From an uncultured Victivallales bacterium (GTDB taxonomy: Bacteria; Verrucomicrobiota; Lentisphaeria; Victivallales; UBA1829), in the NCBI GenBank assembly GCA_934644965.1, contig CAKUDG010000029.1:1-40677 (forward strand): 40,677 nucleotides of DNA, given 5' to 3'. Under the pieces are notes generated by a model. That model had not been told where the DNA came from, searched no databases, and saw only the letters and a list, made by a program, of their open reading frames with translations. Shown here piece after piece: positions 7,922-16,783 of this stretch (position 1 is the first letter of the stretch; the number at the start of each line of letters is the position of its first letter). Made by a program: the position numbers and the translations under genes.

Positions 7922-9268
7922 ATGGAAAGAAAGACCGCCGCGCTGCTGACTCTAGGCTGCCGTTTGAATCAGGCGGACACGGCTTTGCTCTGCGACCGTC
8001 TGAAAAGGATGGGCTTTGAAATTGTTCCGGTGGATTCCCCCCGGAGCCCGAATCTGATCATTGTGAATTCCTGTACGGTGACGGCCTCGGCGTTCAAGAA
8101 GTCGAAACAGTCTCTCCGGGCAGTGAGGGCGGAGAATCCGCAGTCCTTCATCGTCCTGACCGGCTGCGCCGCGGATGTCGACGCGGAAAAACTCAGCAGC
8201 TGCGATGACTGCGACCTGCTCCTTCCGAACGAATCCAAAAAGGACATCGAACGCATTCTTCCGCGTTATCTGGCTTCCCTTTCAAGAAATTCCGAAATTC
8301 CCTCCCTGGCCGGAGCTGTGGAGAACGGCGTCTACCATGAAAATGCTCTTTCCGTTTTCCCCTTCCGCAGCCGTGCGATCCTGAAAATCCAGGAGGGCTG
8401 CAATCAGTGCTGTACCTATTGCGTTGTCCCTCGGGCGCGCGGCAGGGAACGTTCTCGCGATCTGGAGGAAACGCTGCGGGATTTCAGAAATTTTGTCGAT
8501 TCCGGATTCCAGGAGATTGTTCTTTCCGGGGTTCATCTCTGTTCCTACAGGAGCGGGACAACGGATCTGGCAGGGCTTCTGGAACGGCTTGTCGCCATGG
8601 AAGGGAACTTCCGGATCCGCATCGGGTCCACGGAGCCGGGACCGATGGTGGCGCATCTGCTGAAAGTCATGGCAAAATATCCTGACAGAATCTGTCCGTT
8701 CCTGCACATGCCGCTTCAGAACGGGTCCGACCGGATCCTCCGGGCCATGGGACGGCGCTGTCTGACAGCGGAATATGCGGACTATGTGGATCAGGCCCGT
8801 TCTCTCCTCCCTCGCATTCATATCGGTTCGGACATCATCATCGGCTTCCCCGGAGAGACCGAACAGGATTTCGCGGATTCCTTCCAGTTTCTGGAGAAGA
8901 CCGCCTTTGCGAATCTGCATGTCTTCCCGTTTTCGCCGAGAGAAGGGACGCCCGCCGCGGAGAAAAAGGATTCCTGTCCGCCCCCGGCCGTCCTGGCCGA
9001 CCGGATCGAACGCATGAAGAAACTCCGGGAACACTCCATGCGCCGTTACGCTGAATCCCTGGTCGGGTCGGAGGAATATGTGCTTCCGGAAACGAAGCGT
9101 GCGCCTGGCGTATGGGAGGGATGGTCCGGAAATTACGTGAAGACGCGCATCCGTTCACGGACCCCCCTCTCAAAAAAACTTCTGCGGATCCGTTTCGTCT
9201 CTCTCGGGGCGGATGGTGTCCTGGAGGCACTGCCGCTTTCTTCTCCGGCGGAAAAAACAGGAAAGTGA
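7922..9268 (+). CDS. mtaB: tRNA threonylcarbamoyladenosine methylthiotransferase MtaB
   Basis: Radical-SAM methylthiotransferase that converts t6A37 to ms2t6A37 in ANN-decoding tRNAs. It is 448 aa. The N-terminal UPF0004 domain supplies Cys13, Cys51 and Cys82 for the auxiliary Fe-S cluster. The radical-SAM cluster is Cys160-x3-Cys164-x2-Cys167 (EGCNQCCTYCVVPRARG). Further family motifs are EIVLSGVHLCSY, FLHMPLQNGSDRILRAMGRR and DIIIGFPGETEQDF. A short C-terminal TRAM-like region follows. MtaB is preferred over MiaB or RimO because of TLGCRLNQADT and the GVHLCSY form of the GVNV/GVHL motif. It is probably co-transcribed with bioC and ends at a hairpin with a T-run. Confidence 0.92.
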   Translation: MERKTAALLTLGCRLNQADTALLCDRLKRMGFEIVPVDSPRSPNLIIVNSCTVTASAFKKSKQSLRAVRAENPQSFIVLTGCAADVDAEKLSSCDDCDLLLPNESKKDIERILPRYLASLSRNSEIPSLAGAVENGVYHENALSVFPFRSRAILKIQEGCNQCCTYCVVPRARGRERSRDLEETLRDFRNFVDSGFQEIVLSGVHLCSYRSGTTDLAGLLERLVAMEGNFRIRIGSTEPGPMVAHLLKVMAKYPDRICPFLHMPLQNGSDRILRAMGRRCLTAEYADYVDQARSLLPRIHIGSDIIIGFPGETEQDFADSFQFLEKTAFANLHVFPFSPREGTPAAEKKDSCPPPAVLADRIERMKKLREHSMRRYAESLVGSEEYVLPETKRAPGVWEGWSGNYVKTRIRSRTPLSKKLLRIRFVSLGADGVLEALPLSSPAEKTGK

Positions 9269-9276
9269 TGAACTGC

Positions 9277-9310
9277 GGGGGAAAAAAAACTTTTTTCCCC
9301 ACGCTTTTTT
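9277..9310 (+). terminator. Probable terminator after mtaB
   Basis: The self-complementary run GGGGGAAAAAA / TTTTTTCCCC begins about 9 nt after the mtaB stop and is followed by ACGC and six T. The stem is partly A/T and the same structure could act on the minus strand. Confidence 0.5.
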
Positions 9311-9685
9311 CCCCCTAGTTTTTCCCCCGTCCCTCCCCACTGTTCTTCCCCATGGATGGAGTCTAATTCCTTTGCCGGAAAATAGATGGGCTGAACTTGA
9401 ATTCGGAATCTCTCCGGACTCTGCAAGATTCCGTACGGCAGTGACAGAAAAAAGTTGCGGGTGATGGGGGCGGATGATGGATGATTCGCAGACGCTGACG
9501 ATGAGAGGAAAGAAGATGGGCAGGACTTTTCCCGCGGCGTCCTCCTCGGCTCCGTAGAACCTGTGGAAATGGGAGGACGCGGTGGAGAGAAGAGAGGAGG
9601 AGGGGGTAGTATGATGAGTTTTTTTCTCCCCCTCTGTGCAGCTGTATGGTGAAAAGACGGCGTTCCGGGGTCTGTGGCGCGCTGC
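9311..9685. other. Intergenic region between convergent genes, no gene recognised
   Basis: About 375 bp between the mtaB terminator and the end of the GDPD gene. It consists of G-rich and purine-rich low-complexity sequence (for example around 9575-9610). I see no RNA gene or conserved reading frame. Confidence 0.5.
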
Positions 9686-10522
9686 TCAGATGCGGTATTT
9701 TCTGGATTTGAGATAAGCGTCACAGGCGAGGAGCCAGTCGGTCTGGATGATGTCGAACCCGTGAGTGCAGAACCATCCCCATCCTTTTTCGGGGTCTTCG
9801 AGCAGTGCGGTATCGTCGGTGTGATCGGCGGAAAGGATGTCCTTGTAATTGTAGACGATGGAATTTCCCCACACGACTTTGCCCGCTTCATGGAGGGCAT
9901 CGATGACCTCGCTCTGGCAGAGGGGGTCGCTGTCGGAGGTCCAGAGCATTTCGACTCCGACATAGCGCAGTTTTCTCTTTGCGATTTTTTCGATGTCCGC
10001 CGGATCCCTTGTAATCAGGAGGAACTGCATATCGGCAGCGTAATTTTCGAGGATGTCAAGCACTTCGGGTGCATATCCGGACTTCACGATCACCTGGTCC
10101 TGCATCCCGCGGCTCCGGACGGCTTCCGCAATGCTTCTGGGATTCTGCCAGAACTTATCAATATTCAGATAGCACTTTCCCTGAAGGAGATCCAGCACCT
10201 CGTGAAACGAGGCGATCGGATACTGGGTCGGGGTGATGTCCTGATTGGCAAGATAAAGAGTCCGGACCTTCTCCGCCGGCATGTCGACAATCCATTCTCC
10301 TTTCGGCAGTCCCATATGAACCGCTTCCATATACGGATGCAGCATGAAGAGTTCTCCGTCGGCGCTGTTCTGCACATCCATTTCGATGATGTCTGCGCCC
10401 TGGGAGAGCGCGATCTGGTAACAGGCCAGGGAGTTGCAGGGGATGTTGCCGCCGTTGACGCCCCGGTGGGCGGCAAGAAGTGTGCGTCTTTCGCGGATGC
10501 TCTGCTGAAGGTCGAATGTCAT
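9686..10522 (-). CDS. Glycerophosphodiester phosphodiesterase family protein
   Basis: GDPD-domain TIM-barrel enzyme, 278 aa, expected to hydrolyse glycerophosphodiesters to glycerol-3-phosphate and an alcohol. The catalytic signature is His19-Arg-Gly (AAHRGVNGG), Glu47 and Asp49 (GADIIEMDV) and the second catalytic His62 (FMLHPYM). The residue after His62 is Pro instead of the common Asp of the HD dyad. There is no signal peptide, so it is probably cytoplasmic (UgpQ-like) rather than GlpQ-like. The late segment HGFDIIQTDWLLACDAYLKSR is the usual GVDGIxTDxP end of the barrel. It stands alone, with a promoter region carrying overlapping TATAAT boxes upstream. Confidence 0.87.
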   Translation of the reverse strand: MTFDLQQSIRERRTLLAAHRGVNGGNIPCNSLACYQIALSQGADIIEMDVQNSADGELFMLHPYMEAVHMGLPKGEWIVDMPAEKVRTLYLANQDITPTQYPIASFHEVLDLLQGKCYLNIDKFWQNPRSIAEAVRSRGMQDQVIVKSGYAPEVLDILENYAADMQFLLITRDPADIEKIAKRKLRYVGVEMLWTSDSDPLCQSEVIDALHEAGKVVWGNSIVYNYKDILSADHTDDTALLEDPEKGWGWFCTHGFDIIQTDWLLACDAYLKSRKYRI

Positions 10523-10556
10523 GGAAAAGCCTCTCGTTTTTATCTTCTTGGGTTGT

Positions 10557-10572
10557 ATTATATTATATTATA
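10557..10572 (-). promoter_or_regulatory. Three overlapping TATAAT boxes upstream of the GDPD gene
   Basis: On the minus strand TATAATATAATATAAT holds three -10-like hexamers, each shifted by 5 bp, about 35-50 bp upstream of the start codon. No convincing -35 hexamer stands at 16-18 bp from any of them. The placement makes a promoter likely; which hexamer is used is unknown. Confidence 0.5.
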
Positions 10573-11034
10573 TGTCTGTTATGCTTGCTGCATTTGATTC
10601 TTGTCTTTTTTTGAGAATGTCGGCCCTGATGCTCCTCCAGGAAAAAATGAGCAGAATTTCCCGGGGGAGAAGGCTCACTTTGCCTGGGGAAAAAAGGGAA
10701 ACGGCCTGCTGCCCCGAAGGTGTTTTTTTCCCGTCATCCTCTCCGGACAGCGGATAAGATAACCGTTCCTGTGGATGATTGCAAGTTGTCTTTCCATTCA
10801 GGCGGCGAAGAGAGTGAAGGGAAAAGAAGTTTTTTTGCGGAGAAAAAAAAGAAGGGAAAGGAAACTTCGTGCCCGTTCTTTGAGTGCGAGTTCCCGTCCA
10901 TTTCCCGGCATCGCAGAGAGACAGGGGAGGGAGGGCATTCTTCGGCTGGCCGCCGGAGGCGTTTTCCTCCCCATCTCCGTTTCTTTCCTGCATCCTTCCT
11001 GAGGCAGCTTGCCTTGGCTGGACATCAGACATTC
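10573..11034. other. Intergenic region, about 460 bp, no gene recognised
   Basis: It lies between the GDPD promoter and the end of the LeuA/CimA-like gene. A small inverted repeat AGGCA-N3-TGCCT lies just beyond the synthase stop near 11000, without a T-run. The rest is purine-rich and A-rich sequence with no recognisable coding frame. Confidence 0.45.
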
Positions 11035-12573
11035 TTATTTGATGACGATGTCCAGCATTTTTTCCGTGGCGACGATGGCAGCGGAAAGCTGGTCCGAATC
11101 GACCCCTGTGGTGACAAGCGGTTTCCCTCCGGGCTGTTCCCAGGTGATGGTCGTTTCGACAAGGGCGTCCGTTTTTCCTCCGGGAGGGATGCGCACTTCG
11201 TAGTCGGCGAGGCGCGGGAAGGTGATCCCCTGTTTCCGGAGGAGTTTGCGAAGGGTTTTGACAAAGGCGTCGTATCCGCCGTCTCCGGAACCTTTTCCCG
11301 TGTATTCGACTCCGTCGAGCACAACCGTCACGGTTGCTTTCGGGAGGCGCTTCGAGGAGCTGAGCACTTCATAGTCCTTGATGGCGACTCTTCCCTTGAT
11401 CGGGGCGTGCAGGACGCTGGCAATGATGAACGGAAGATCCGCGGGCGAGACCTGTTTTTTCTTGTCCCCGAGCCGTACGATCTCCTGAAGCACGAGCTTC
11501 CGGACCTCTTCGGAAAGCTCGCTCAGATCCATCTGGACGAGGTTCTGTTCCAAGGAGGCCTTTCCCGAAAGTTTCCCGAGCGCATAATTGCGTTTTCTTC
11601 CGAAACGTTCGGGGAGGAGGTTGTTGGCATAGAGGTTGCCTTTTTTGTCGCCGTCGGCGTGGATGCCGCAGGTCTGGGTGTAGACGTCGCTTCCGACCAC
11701 GGGGGTGTTCCAGGCTATGCGTTTTCCCGAAATGGTTTGCACCAGGATGGAGGCGTGCTGCAACTGTTTTTCCACAATCCGCGTCTGTCGGTGTGTATGG
11801 TCCTTGATGGCGACGACCAGCTGTTCCAGAGACTGATTTCCCGTTCTCTCCCCGAGTCCGTTGACTGTGACATGCACTCCGCTGACTCCCTCCTGGACCG
11901 CCGTCAGACTGTTTGCCGTGACGAGTCCGTAATCGTTGTGGCCATGGAAATCGAGTCTCAGATCCGGGAAGAGCTCATACATCAGTCTCAGATATCGTCT
12001 GAGTTTGTCCGGGGTCAGGATCCCGAGCGTGTCCGGCAGCATAATCCGTTCGGGGGGCGTATCCTTGAGCGCGCGGAGAAAGCTGTACACGTAGTCGAAG
12101 GATTTCTCCATTCCGTTGGACCAGTCTTCCAGATACAGATTCACGGAAAGTCCGTTTTTCAGGGCGTATTCGATTTCGCGGCGGACTTCGGAATAATGCT
12201 GTTCCGGCGTTTTGCGCAGCTGGACTCTGCAATGGTTTTCGGAGCCTTTGGCCAGGAGGTTGACGACCCTGCCGCCGCATTCGCGGATCCAGTCCGCGGA
12301 ACGGCCGCCGTCGATGAATCCCAGAAGTTCCATGCGCTCGGCGCATTCATGATCCTCCGCCCAGCGGAGAATGGCGCGGATGGCTTCCTTTTCCCCTTCC
12401 GAAACCCGTGCGGATCCGATTTCCAGGCGGTCCATCCGGAGATGGGTAATGAAAAAACGGGCAATTTCCATTTTTTCCGCCGGTGTGTAGGAGACTCCCG
12501 GCGTCTGTTCCCCGTCGCGCAGGGTCGTATCCATGATTTCGACATATTTTGCGTGGCGCTTTTCCGTTTCCAT
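11035..12573 (-). CDS. 2-isopropylmalate/citramalate synthase family protein
   Basis: DRE-TIM metallolyase-type condensing enzyme of 512 aa that should join acetyl-CoA to a 2-oxo acid. The N-terminal IMDTTLRDGEQTPGVSY carries the catalytic Arg-Asp pair and the metal Asp. HGHND (metal-binding His-x-His and Asn) and GLGERTGNQSLEQL follow. The C-terminal about 130 residues have the form of the LeuA allosteric domain (GxGDGxYDAFVKTLRKLL, then a strand-rich end). Substrate is open: divergent members of this length are 2-isopropylmalate synthase, (R)-citramalate synthase or homocitrate-type enzymes. No leuB, leuC or leuD neighbours decide it. The ribosome binding site AAGGA is about 9 nt before the ATG. 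It is monocistronic here. Confidence 0.85.
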   Translation of the reverse strand: METEKRHAKYVEIMDTTLRDGEQTPGVSYTPAEKMEIARFFITHLRMDRLEIGSARVSEGEKEAIRAILRWAEDHECAERMELLGFIDGGRSADWIRECGGRVVNLLAKGSENHCRVQLRKTPEQHYSEVRREIEYALKNGLSVNLYLEDWSNGMEKSFDYVYSFLRALKDTPPERIMLPDTLGILTPDKLRRYLRLMYELFPDLRLDFHGHNDYGLVTANSLTAVQEGVSGVHVTVNGLGERTGNQSLEQLVVAIKDHTHRQTRIVEKQLQHASILVQTISGKRIAWNTPVVGSDVYTQTCGIHADGDKKGNLYANNLLPERFGRKRNYALGKLSGKASLEQNLVQMDLSELSEEVRKLVLQEIVRLGDKKKQVSPADLPFIIASVLHAPIKGRVAIKDYEVLSSSKRLPKATVTVVLDGVEYTGKGSGDGGYDAFVKTLRKLLRKQGITFPRLADYEVRIPPGGKTDALVETTITWEQPGGKPLVTTGVDSDQLSAAIVATEKMLDIVIK

Positions 12574-12947
12574 GATCGGAATCCTTTCCTGACTGAATGA
12601 GAAGAGGGTAACATACAGCTTTTTTTGAGATCTTCAAATCCATCCATCCTTCTTTTCCTTGATTCATTTTTTCTCCTTGCCTTTTCTGTTGCTTTCCCCT
12701 GCCTCTTCCCCAGCCCTCCTCCCCCTCCGGAAGGGGAGGGGGCGCCTTCCTTCTCATGATGGCATCCGGTTCCTTATCCCGGAACTGCCGGAACTTTCTG
12801 GAGCGTTTTCCCTTTCCGTTTCATTTCCCCTTGCCGTTCCCTCTTTTCCTGGGGGATCCTCCTGCTGCAGGACTGCTTCCCGAAGACGGATGGGGAAAAA
12901 AGGAAAAAATAATGGGGGAATATCTTGAAAATACATTTCCCCTCCTG
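12574..12947. other. Intergenic region between divergent genes, no gene recognised
   Basis: About 375 bp upstream of both the synthase (minus) and the permease (plus). It holds a G/C-rich imperfect palindrome at about 12720-12742 (CCCCCTCC-GGAA-GGGGAGGGGG) that could form a stable hairpin. No conserved coding frame or RNA is visible. Confidence 0.45.
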
Positions 12948-12977
12948 TTGACAAGTCCGGGAAAGAAGTGCTATGAT
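12948..12977 (+). promoter_or_regulatory. Strong sigma70-type promoter for the permease gene
   Basis: A consensus TTGACA (12948-12953) and TATGAT (12972-12977) are separated by 18 bp on the plus strand. Predicted transcription would start near 12984, giving a 5' leader of about 240 nt to the chosen start at 13228. Confidence 0.75.
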
Positions 12978-13227
12978 TCTCCCCGGATCAAAGGAAGGTG
13001 AATCCCGCTTTCCCCGCCTCTGAGGCGGGATGAAGAAATTCTTTCCCCGGAGCTTCTGTGGAAGAGACGCTTTTTCCCGGAAAAACGGTTTTTTCTTTCC
13101 TTTTCCCCCCTCCGCATTCCGGAAACGGCGATGCGTGAAGTGCTCGGAATCGCAGAATCATCAACATACAGAATACAGAAGACAATGGGAAAAAGAACCA
13201 AAGCCGGAACACAGGAGAAAAGATCGA

Positions 13228-15198
13228 ATGACGCATGGTGAAGAGGAATCCGCACGTTTGAGTACATCGGCGCTGGTGAGGAAACTGCTGGTTCTAGTTG
13301 TTGTGAGCGGCGGAATCGGCATACTGGGGGGGATGACGGTGCTGGAAGCACATCAGGCAACGGCTGTGGGAGTTTTTCTCGGGATTATTCTGGGAACTCT
13401 GTTCTTCTGGAATTTCCGTCTGGCGATAGCCTTTCTGGGGCTGTCCGTGCTGATCTGTTCCAATTCACTGGACATTCCTCATTTTGTGCAGTCCTCGGCA
13501 CTGGAAGTGATTCTGTTCCTGGTGGGCATGATGATCGTGGTCGGAGCGCTTCGGGATCTGGGTTTTTTCACTTGGGTGGTCCAGCTGATTGTGTCGATGC
13601 CGAACATTTCCGGGAAGAAGTTCATTGCCGTGACTGCCGTGGCGTCTGCGCTTCTGGCCTGTGCCGTGGATGAAGTCACCTCCATTATTTTCATTGCCAC
13701 ACTGATTTTCCAGGTCTGCGACCGTTTGAAACTCAATCCGGTCCCCTACATTCTCATCTGTGTTCTCTGCACGAACATCGGAAGTTCCGGGTCAATGATG
13801 GGCAATCCCGTCGGGATCTATATCGGGACGAAGGGGGGACTGACATTTGGAGATTTCATGATTTACGCATTTCCGGTGATGCTTGTCGCCCTCCTCGGGA
13901 CGGCGGTACTGACCATCTGGTTCTACCGCCGGGAACTTGCCCGTTTTGATGAGAATTTGAAGGAACGTCTTGCCCGGAATCTTTCTCTTGCGCCTGTTGT
14001 GGAAGTTCCTTATAAGCAGGGGGTTGCTCTCCTCCTTGTGACGATTTGCGCCATTGCGGCCCATCATCAGATTGAAAATCTGCTGGGAATCGGGAAAAAC
14101 AGCGTCCTCCTGATTGCTCCGCTCATTTGCGCGGGTGTGGTGATGATTCTCCGCCGCGACCGTGCACGGCATTACGTGGAAAGGGAAGTCGACTGGTGGA
14201 CTCTGCTTTTCTTCATGCTTCTCTTTGCTATTGCGGGAACGCTGGAACACACCCATGTGGACCGTCTGATGGCGGAATATTTCACGGGGGTGTGCGGGAC
14301 AAGTCACGCGGTGCTGGTGCCGTTTATTCTTGTTGTTTCGGCGCTGGGATCGGCCTTTGTCGACAACGTGATTTTCGTCGCTGCATTTTCGCCTGTCATC
14401 GAACAGCTTTCCGCAAGCGTGAAGGATCTTCCTCTCTGGTGGGCTCTTCTTTTCGGCGCCTGTTTTGGAGGAAACATCACCATGATCGGCAGTACCGCAA
14501 ATATTGTCGCGCTGGGAATGCTGGAAAAGCGTTCTCATGTACATGTGGGGTTTTTCCAGTGGTTCCGGATCGGCGCACCCGCCGCGCTTCTCGCCGGAGG
14601 AATCGCATGGGGGCTCCTGACTCTCATGATCCCGCTGATGCCGGACCGCGAAGCTGCGCTGAAAGCTGAACATCTCAACGGATCCCGTTCCTTTGATGGG
14701 AAAAACGCCTGCATTCAAGGCGTCGTCTCCTCTTCCTCCCTGCTGTATTTGAAAGAGGATTTCCCTGCTGAGCGTTTCGCCGCCTTTGAACTCCTCCCCG
14801 AAGGTGCTGAAAAAACCGTCCTCCTCTACGTCGACCGGGATTCCCCGATGATGGCTGAATTCGCGAGTCTCCCCATCCTGAGCAAACGTCTCTTCCATGG
14901 CAAGGTCTATTCGGAAGACGCCATGATTATGATGGTTCTGGAATCTATGGATTCCTCCTCCTCTTCGTCTTCGAGCCCCTTGAAAACTTCCGCAACAAAA
15001 ACAAGTGCACCTGTCATGAGAAGTGAGGAAAATGCACCGGGGGCGACAAGTGCGGCAGGATCTACGACTTTTTTCCCCCATTCTTCTCCCCATTCTTCTC
15101 CCGGCGCCATTGTTCCCGTTCCCTCCTCTTCCGCTTCCGCTGGCGGAGAAGAAGGCATCAGCGCGTCTGCAGCAGTGCAGCATCTGCCCGCTTCCTGA
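13228..15198 (+). CDS. NhaD/ArsB-type (SLC13-like) membrane permease with a Ser-rich tail
   Basis: Ion-transporter-superfamily membrane protein, 656 aa from this start, with about 11-12 hydrophobic helices in the first 475 residues. The two pseudo-repeat signatures are ACAVDEVTSIIFIATLIFQV and ALGSAFVDNVIFVAAFSPVI. GACFGGNITMIGSTANIVALGM and NIGSSGSMMGNPVGIYIG complete the NhaD/ArsB pattern. It could be a Na+/H+ antiporter or an anion or dicarboxylate transporter. After the last helix come about 180 cytoplasmic residues: a short alpha/beta-like part (about residues 490-570) and then a Ser/Pro/Ala-rich tail with no equivalent in ordinary members. The start has AGGAG about 9 nt upstream. An in-frame ATG at 13030 would add 66 basic, low-complexity residues and is less likely. 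Confidence 0.82.
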   Translation: MTHGEEESARLSTSALVRKLLVLVVVSGGIGILGGMTVLEAHQATAVGVFLGIILGTLFFWNFRLAIAFLGLSVLICSNSLDIPHFVQSSALEVILFLVGMMIVVGALRDLGFFTWVVQLIVSMPNISGKKFIAVTAVASALLACAVDEVTSIIFIATLIFQVCDRLKLNPVPYILICVLCTNIGSSGSMMGNPVGIYIGTKGGLTFGDFMIYAFPVMLVALLGTAVLTIWFYRRELARFDENLKERLARNLSLAPVVEVPYKQGVALLLVTICAIAAHHQIENLLGIGKNSVLLIAPLICAGVVMILRRDRARHYVEREVDWWTLLFFMLLFAIAGTLEHTHVDRLMAEYFTGVCGTSHAVLVPFILVVSALGSAFVDNVIFVAAFSPVIEQLSASVKDLPLWWALLFGACFGGNITMIGSTANIVALGMLEKRSHVHVGFFQWFRIGAPAALLAGGIAWGLLTLMIPLMPDREAALKAEHLNGSRSFDGKNACIQGVVSSSSLLYLKEDFPAERFAAFELLPEGAEKTVLLYVDRDSPMMAEFASLPILSKRLFHGKVYSEDAMIMMVLESMDSSSSSSSSPLKTSATKTSAPVMRSEENAPGATSAAGSTTFFPHSSPHSSPGAIVPVPSSSASAGGEEGISASAAVQHLPAS

Positions 15199-15304
15199 TC
15201 TATGCACTTGGGGAATCCATATGTCAGGAGAGACGTGGGATGAGATTTCCCAAGCGCAAAGAATACGCGCTTCGGACGAAACCAGGAGGAAAAGACCTTT
15301 TTTT

Positions 15305-16456
15305 TCACTCCGCGGAAAGAATGATGCCTCCGCCGATAACGGTGTCTCCGGAATAAAAAACGGCTGACTGCCCCGGAGTCGCCGCACGCAGAGGCAAGTC
15401 GAATTCCACCGAATACCCTTTCCCCTGTGATCGGAGGGATACCGTTGCCGGGGAGGGCATTGCCCGGTAACGGATCTGCACCTCGGCCCGGAATTCCTTT
15501 TTTGCCGCATAGTCCGGCATCAGCCAGTGCGGATCGGCGAGATGGAGAGTCCGGCAGAAGAGTTCCCGGGGATTTTCAGTGATTTCGATGACTCCGTCAT
15601 CGGGGGAGATTTTTTTGATGTAGGCGGGTGTCCCGAGCGCGATTCCTGTTCCCTTTCTCTGTCCGATGGTGTAGGCGTGAATCCCCTGATGCTGCCCGAG
15701 GATTTGCCCTGTCGGCGCATGGACAAAATTTCCCCGGCGCGCTTCACCGCCGAAAAGCAGACGCAGTTTTTCCGCGAGAGAGCCTTTTTCCGGAGTGAAA
15801 CAGGCGTCCTGGCTTTCCCTGGCTCCGGCGTTGGGCAGTCCAAGCTTTTCCGCGATCTTCCTGACTTCGTCCTTCGTCCTGTCCCCGAGCGGGGTATGAC
15901 TGAAGGCCAGCTGTTCTCCTGAAAGGGCGTAGAGAAAATAGGACTGGTCTTTTTCCCGCTGGACTCCGCGCCGGAGAAGGCATCTTCCTCCTTCCTCCTC
16001 CGCGGATGAAGAAGGGGCTTCTTCTTCAATCCTGACGTAATGCCCTGTAACGAGTCCCTCACAGCCCCGTGTCAGAGCTAGTTCCGCCAGCTTCCCGAAT
16101 TTAAAGAAGGGATTGCAGAGCACACAGGGATTGGGCGTCCGCCCCGCTGCGTATTCATCCCAGCAGGCGCGCATGATTTTCTCTTGGAATTCCGCTTTCA
16201 GATCCAGAAATTCCAGCTCTATTCCGAGTGCGTCCGCGGCGTTTTTGACTTTTTCCAGGGACGCTTTTTCCGTTTCCGCATTTTCCTCCTCCAGCAGACG
16301 CATATTCAACCCGAGAGGCCGGAGTCCTGCTTCCAGACAAAGTGCCGCCGCAACCGCGGAATCCACTCCTCCGCTGAAGGCGACCAGAACCCGTGCTCCT
16401 TTCTGAAGGCGGCGGAAGGGTCTGTAAAGCATTTCATTTTTCTGCGCAGAGAGCAT
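15305..16456 (-). CDS. mnmA: tRNA-specific 2-thiouridylase MnmA
   Basis: Makes the 2-thio group of mnm5s2U34 in tRNA-Lys, -Glu and -Gln using persulfide sulfur. It is 383 aa. The PP-loop is AFSGGVDSAV (residues 27-36). The catalytic cysteines are Cys114 (CVLCNPFFKFGKL) and Cys219 (ESQDACF). TGHYVRI, KDQSYFLYAL and the C-terminal YTIGQRKGTGIA are typical. A short Ser/Glu-rich insert sits at about residues 145-158. The ORF overlaps the DUF167 gene by 23 bp; an alternative ATG at 16432 would remove the overlap, but the first ATG has AGGAG upstream. Confidence 0.95.
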   Translation of the reverse strand: MLSAQKNEMLYRPFRRLQKGARVLVAFSGGVDSAVAAALCLEAGLRPLGLNMRLLEEENAETEKASLEKVKNAADALGIELEFLDLKAEFQEKIMRACWDEYAAGRTPNPCVLCNPFFKFGKLAELALTRGCEGLVTGHYVRIEEEAPSSSAEEEGGRCLLRRGVQREKDQSYFLYALSGEQLAFSHTPLGDRTKDEVRKIAEKLGLPNAGARESQDACFTPEKGSLAEKLRLLFGGEARRGNFVHAPTGQILGQHQGIHAYTIGQRKGTGIALGTPAYIKKISPDDGVIEITENPRELFCRTLHLADPHWLMPDYAAKKEFRAEVQIRYRAMPSPATVSLRSQGKGYSVEFDLPLRAATPGQSAVFYSGDTVIGGGIILSAE

Positions 16457-16754
16457 GAAGAAGCTGCTCCTTCCCGATCTGCCTGATCAGAAGAACCTTG
16501 TTTCTGGATGTCTGTCCGGATTCGAGGAGAACCGCGCTTTTCGGAAGTCCCAGGAGCCTGGAAAAAAACACACAAAGTTCACTGTTGGCTTTTCCGTCTA
16601 CCGGTGGAGCCGCGAGCATTATCTTGAGTGCGTTCCCGTAGATTCCGGAAACGGCATTCCGGGAGGCACGCGGGCAGACATGACACGGCAACGAAATCCC
16701 TTCCGGTCTTACCCGGAGAATCCGCATGAGTTCCGCTTGTTCTTCAGAGGTCAT
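16434..16754 (-). CDS. DUF167 (YggU-type) family protein
   Basis: Small cytoplasmic protein of 106 aa in the DUF167/UPF0235 family, whose function is not known. The family signature is present: a beta-rich start (LPCHVCPRASRNAVSG), LKIMLAAPPVDGKANSELCVFFSRLLGLPKSAVLLESGQTSRNKVLLI. The PPVDGKAN and SGxxSRxK blocks are diagnostic. It sits between ftsH and mnmA with a 29-bp gap upstream and an overlap downstream, and is expected to be in the same transcript. Confidence 0.9.
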   Translation of the reverse strand: MTSEEQAELMRILRVRPEGISLPCHVCPRASRNAVSGIYGNALKIMLAAPPVDGKANSELCVFFSRLLGLPKSAVLLESGQTSRNKVLLIRQIGKEQLLHALCAEK

Positions 16755-16783
16755 ATTTGAGTGACGCGCTCAGACGGAAGTTC

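Noticed and set aside
10720..12600. 626-aa open frame on plus, antisense to the LeuA/CimA-like gene
   Set aside because: The minus-strand gene carries the DRE-TIM motifs; the plus frame is a mirror artefact.
13792..15510. 572-aa open frame on minus, antisense to the permease
   Set aside because: The plus-strand protein shows membrane helices and NhaD/ArsB signatures; the minus product is a charged shadow.
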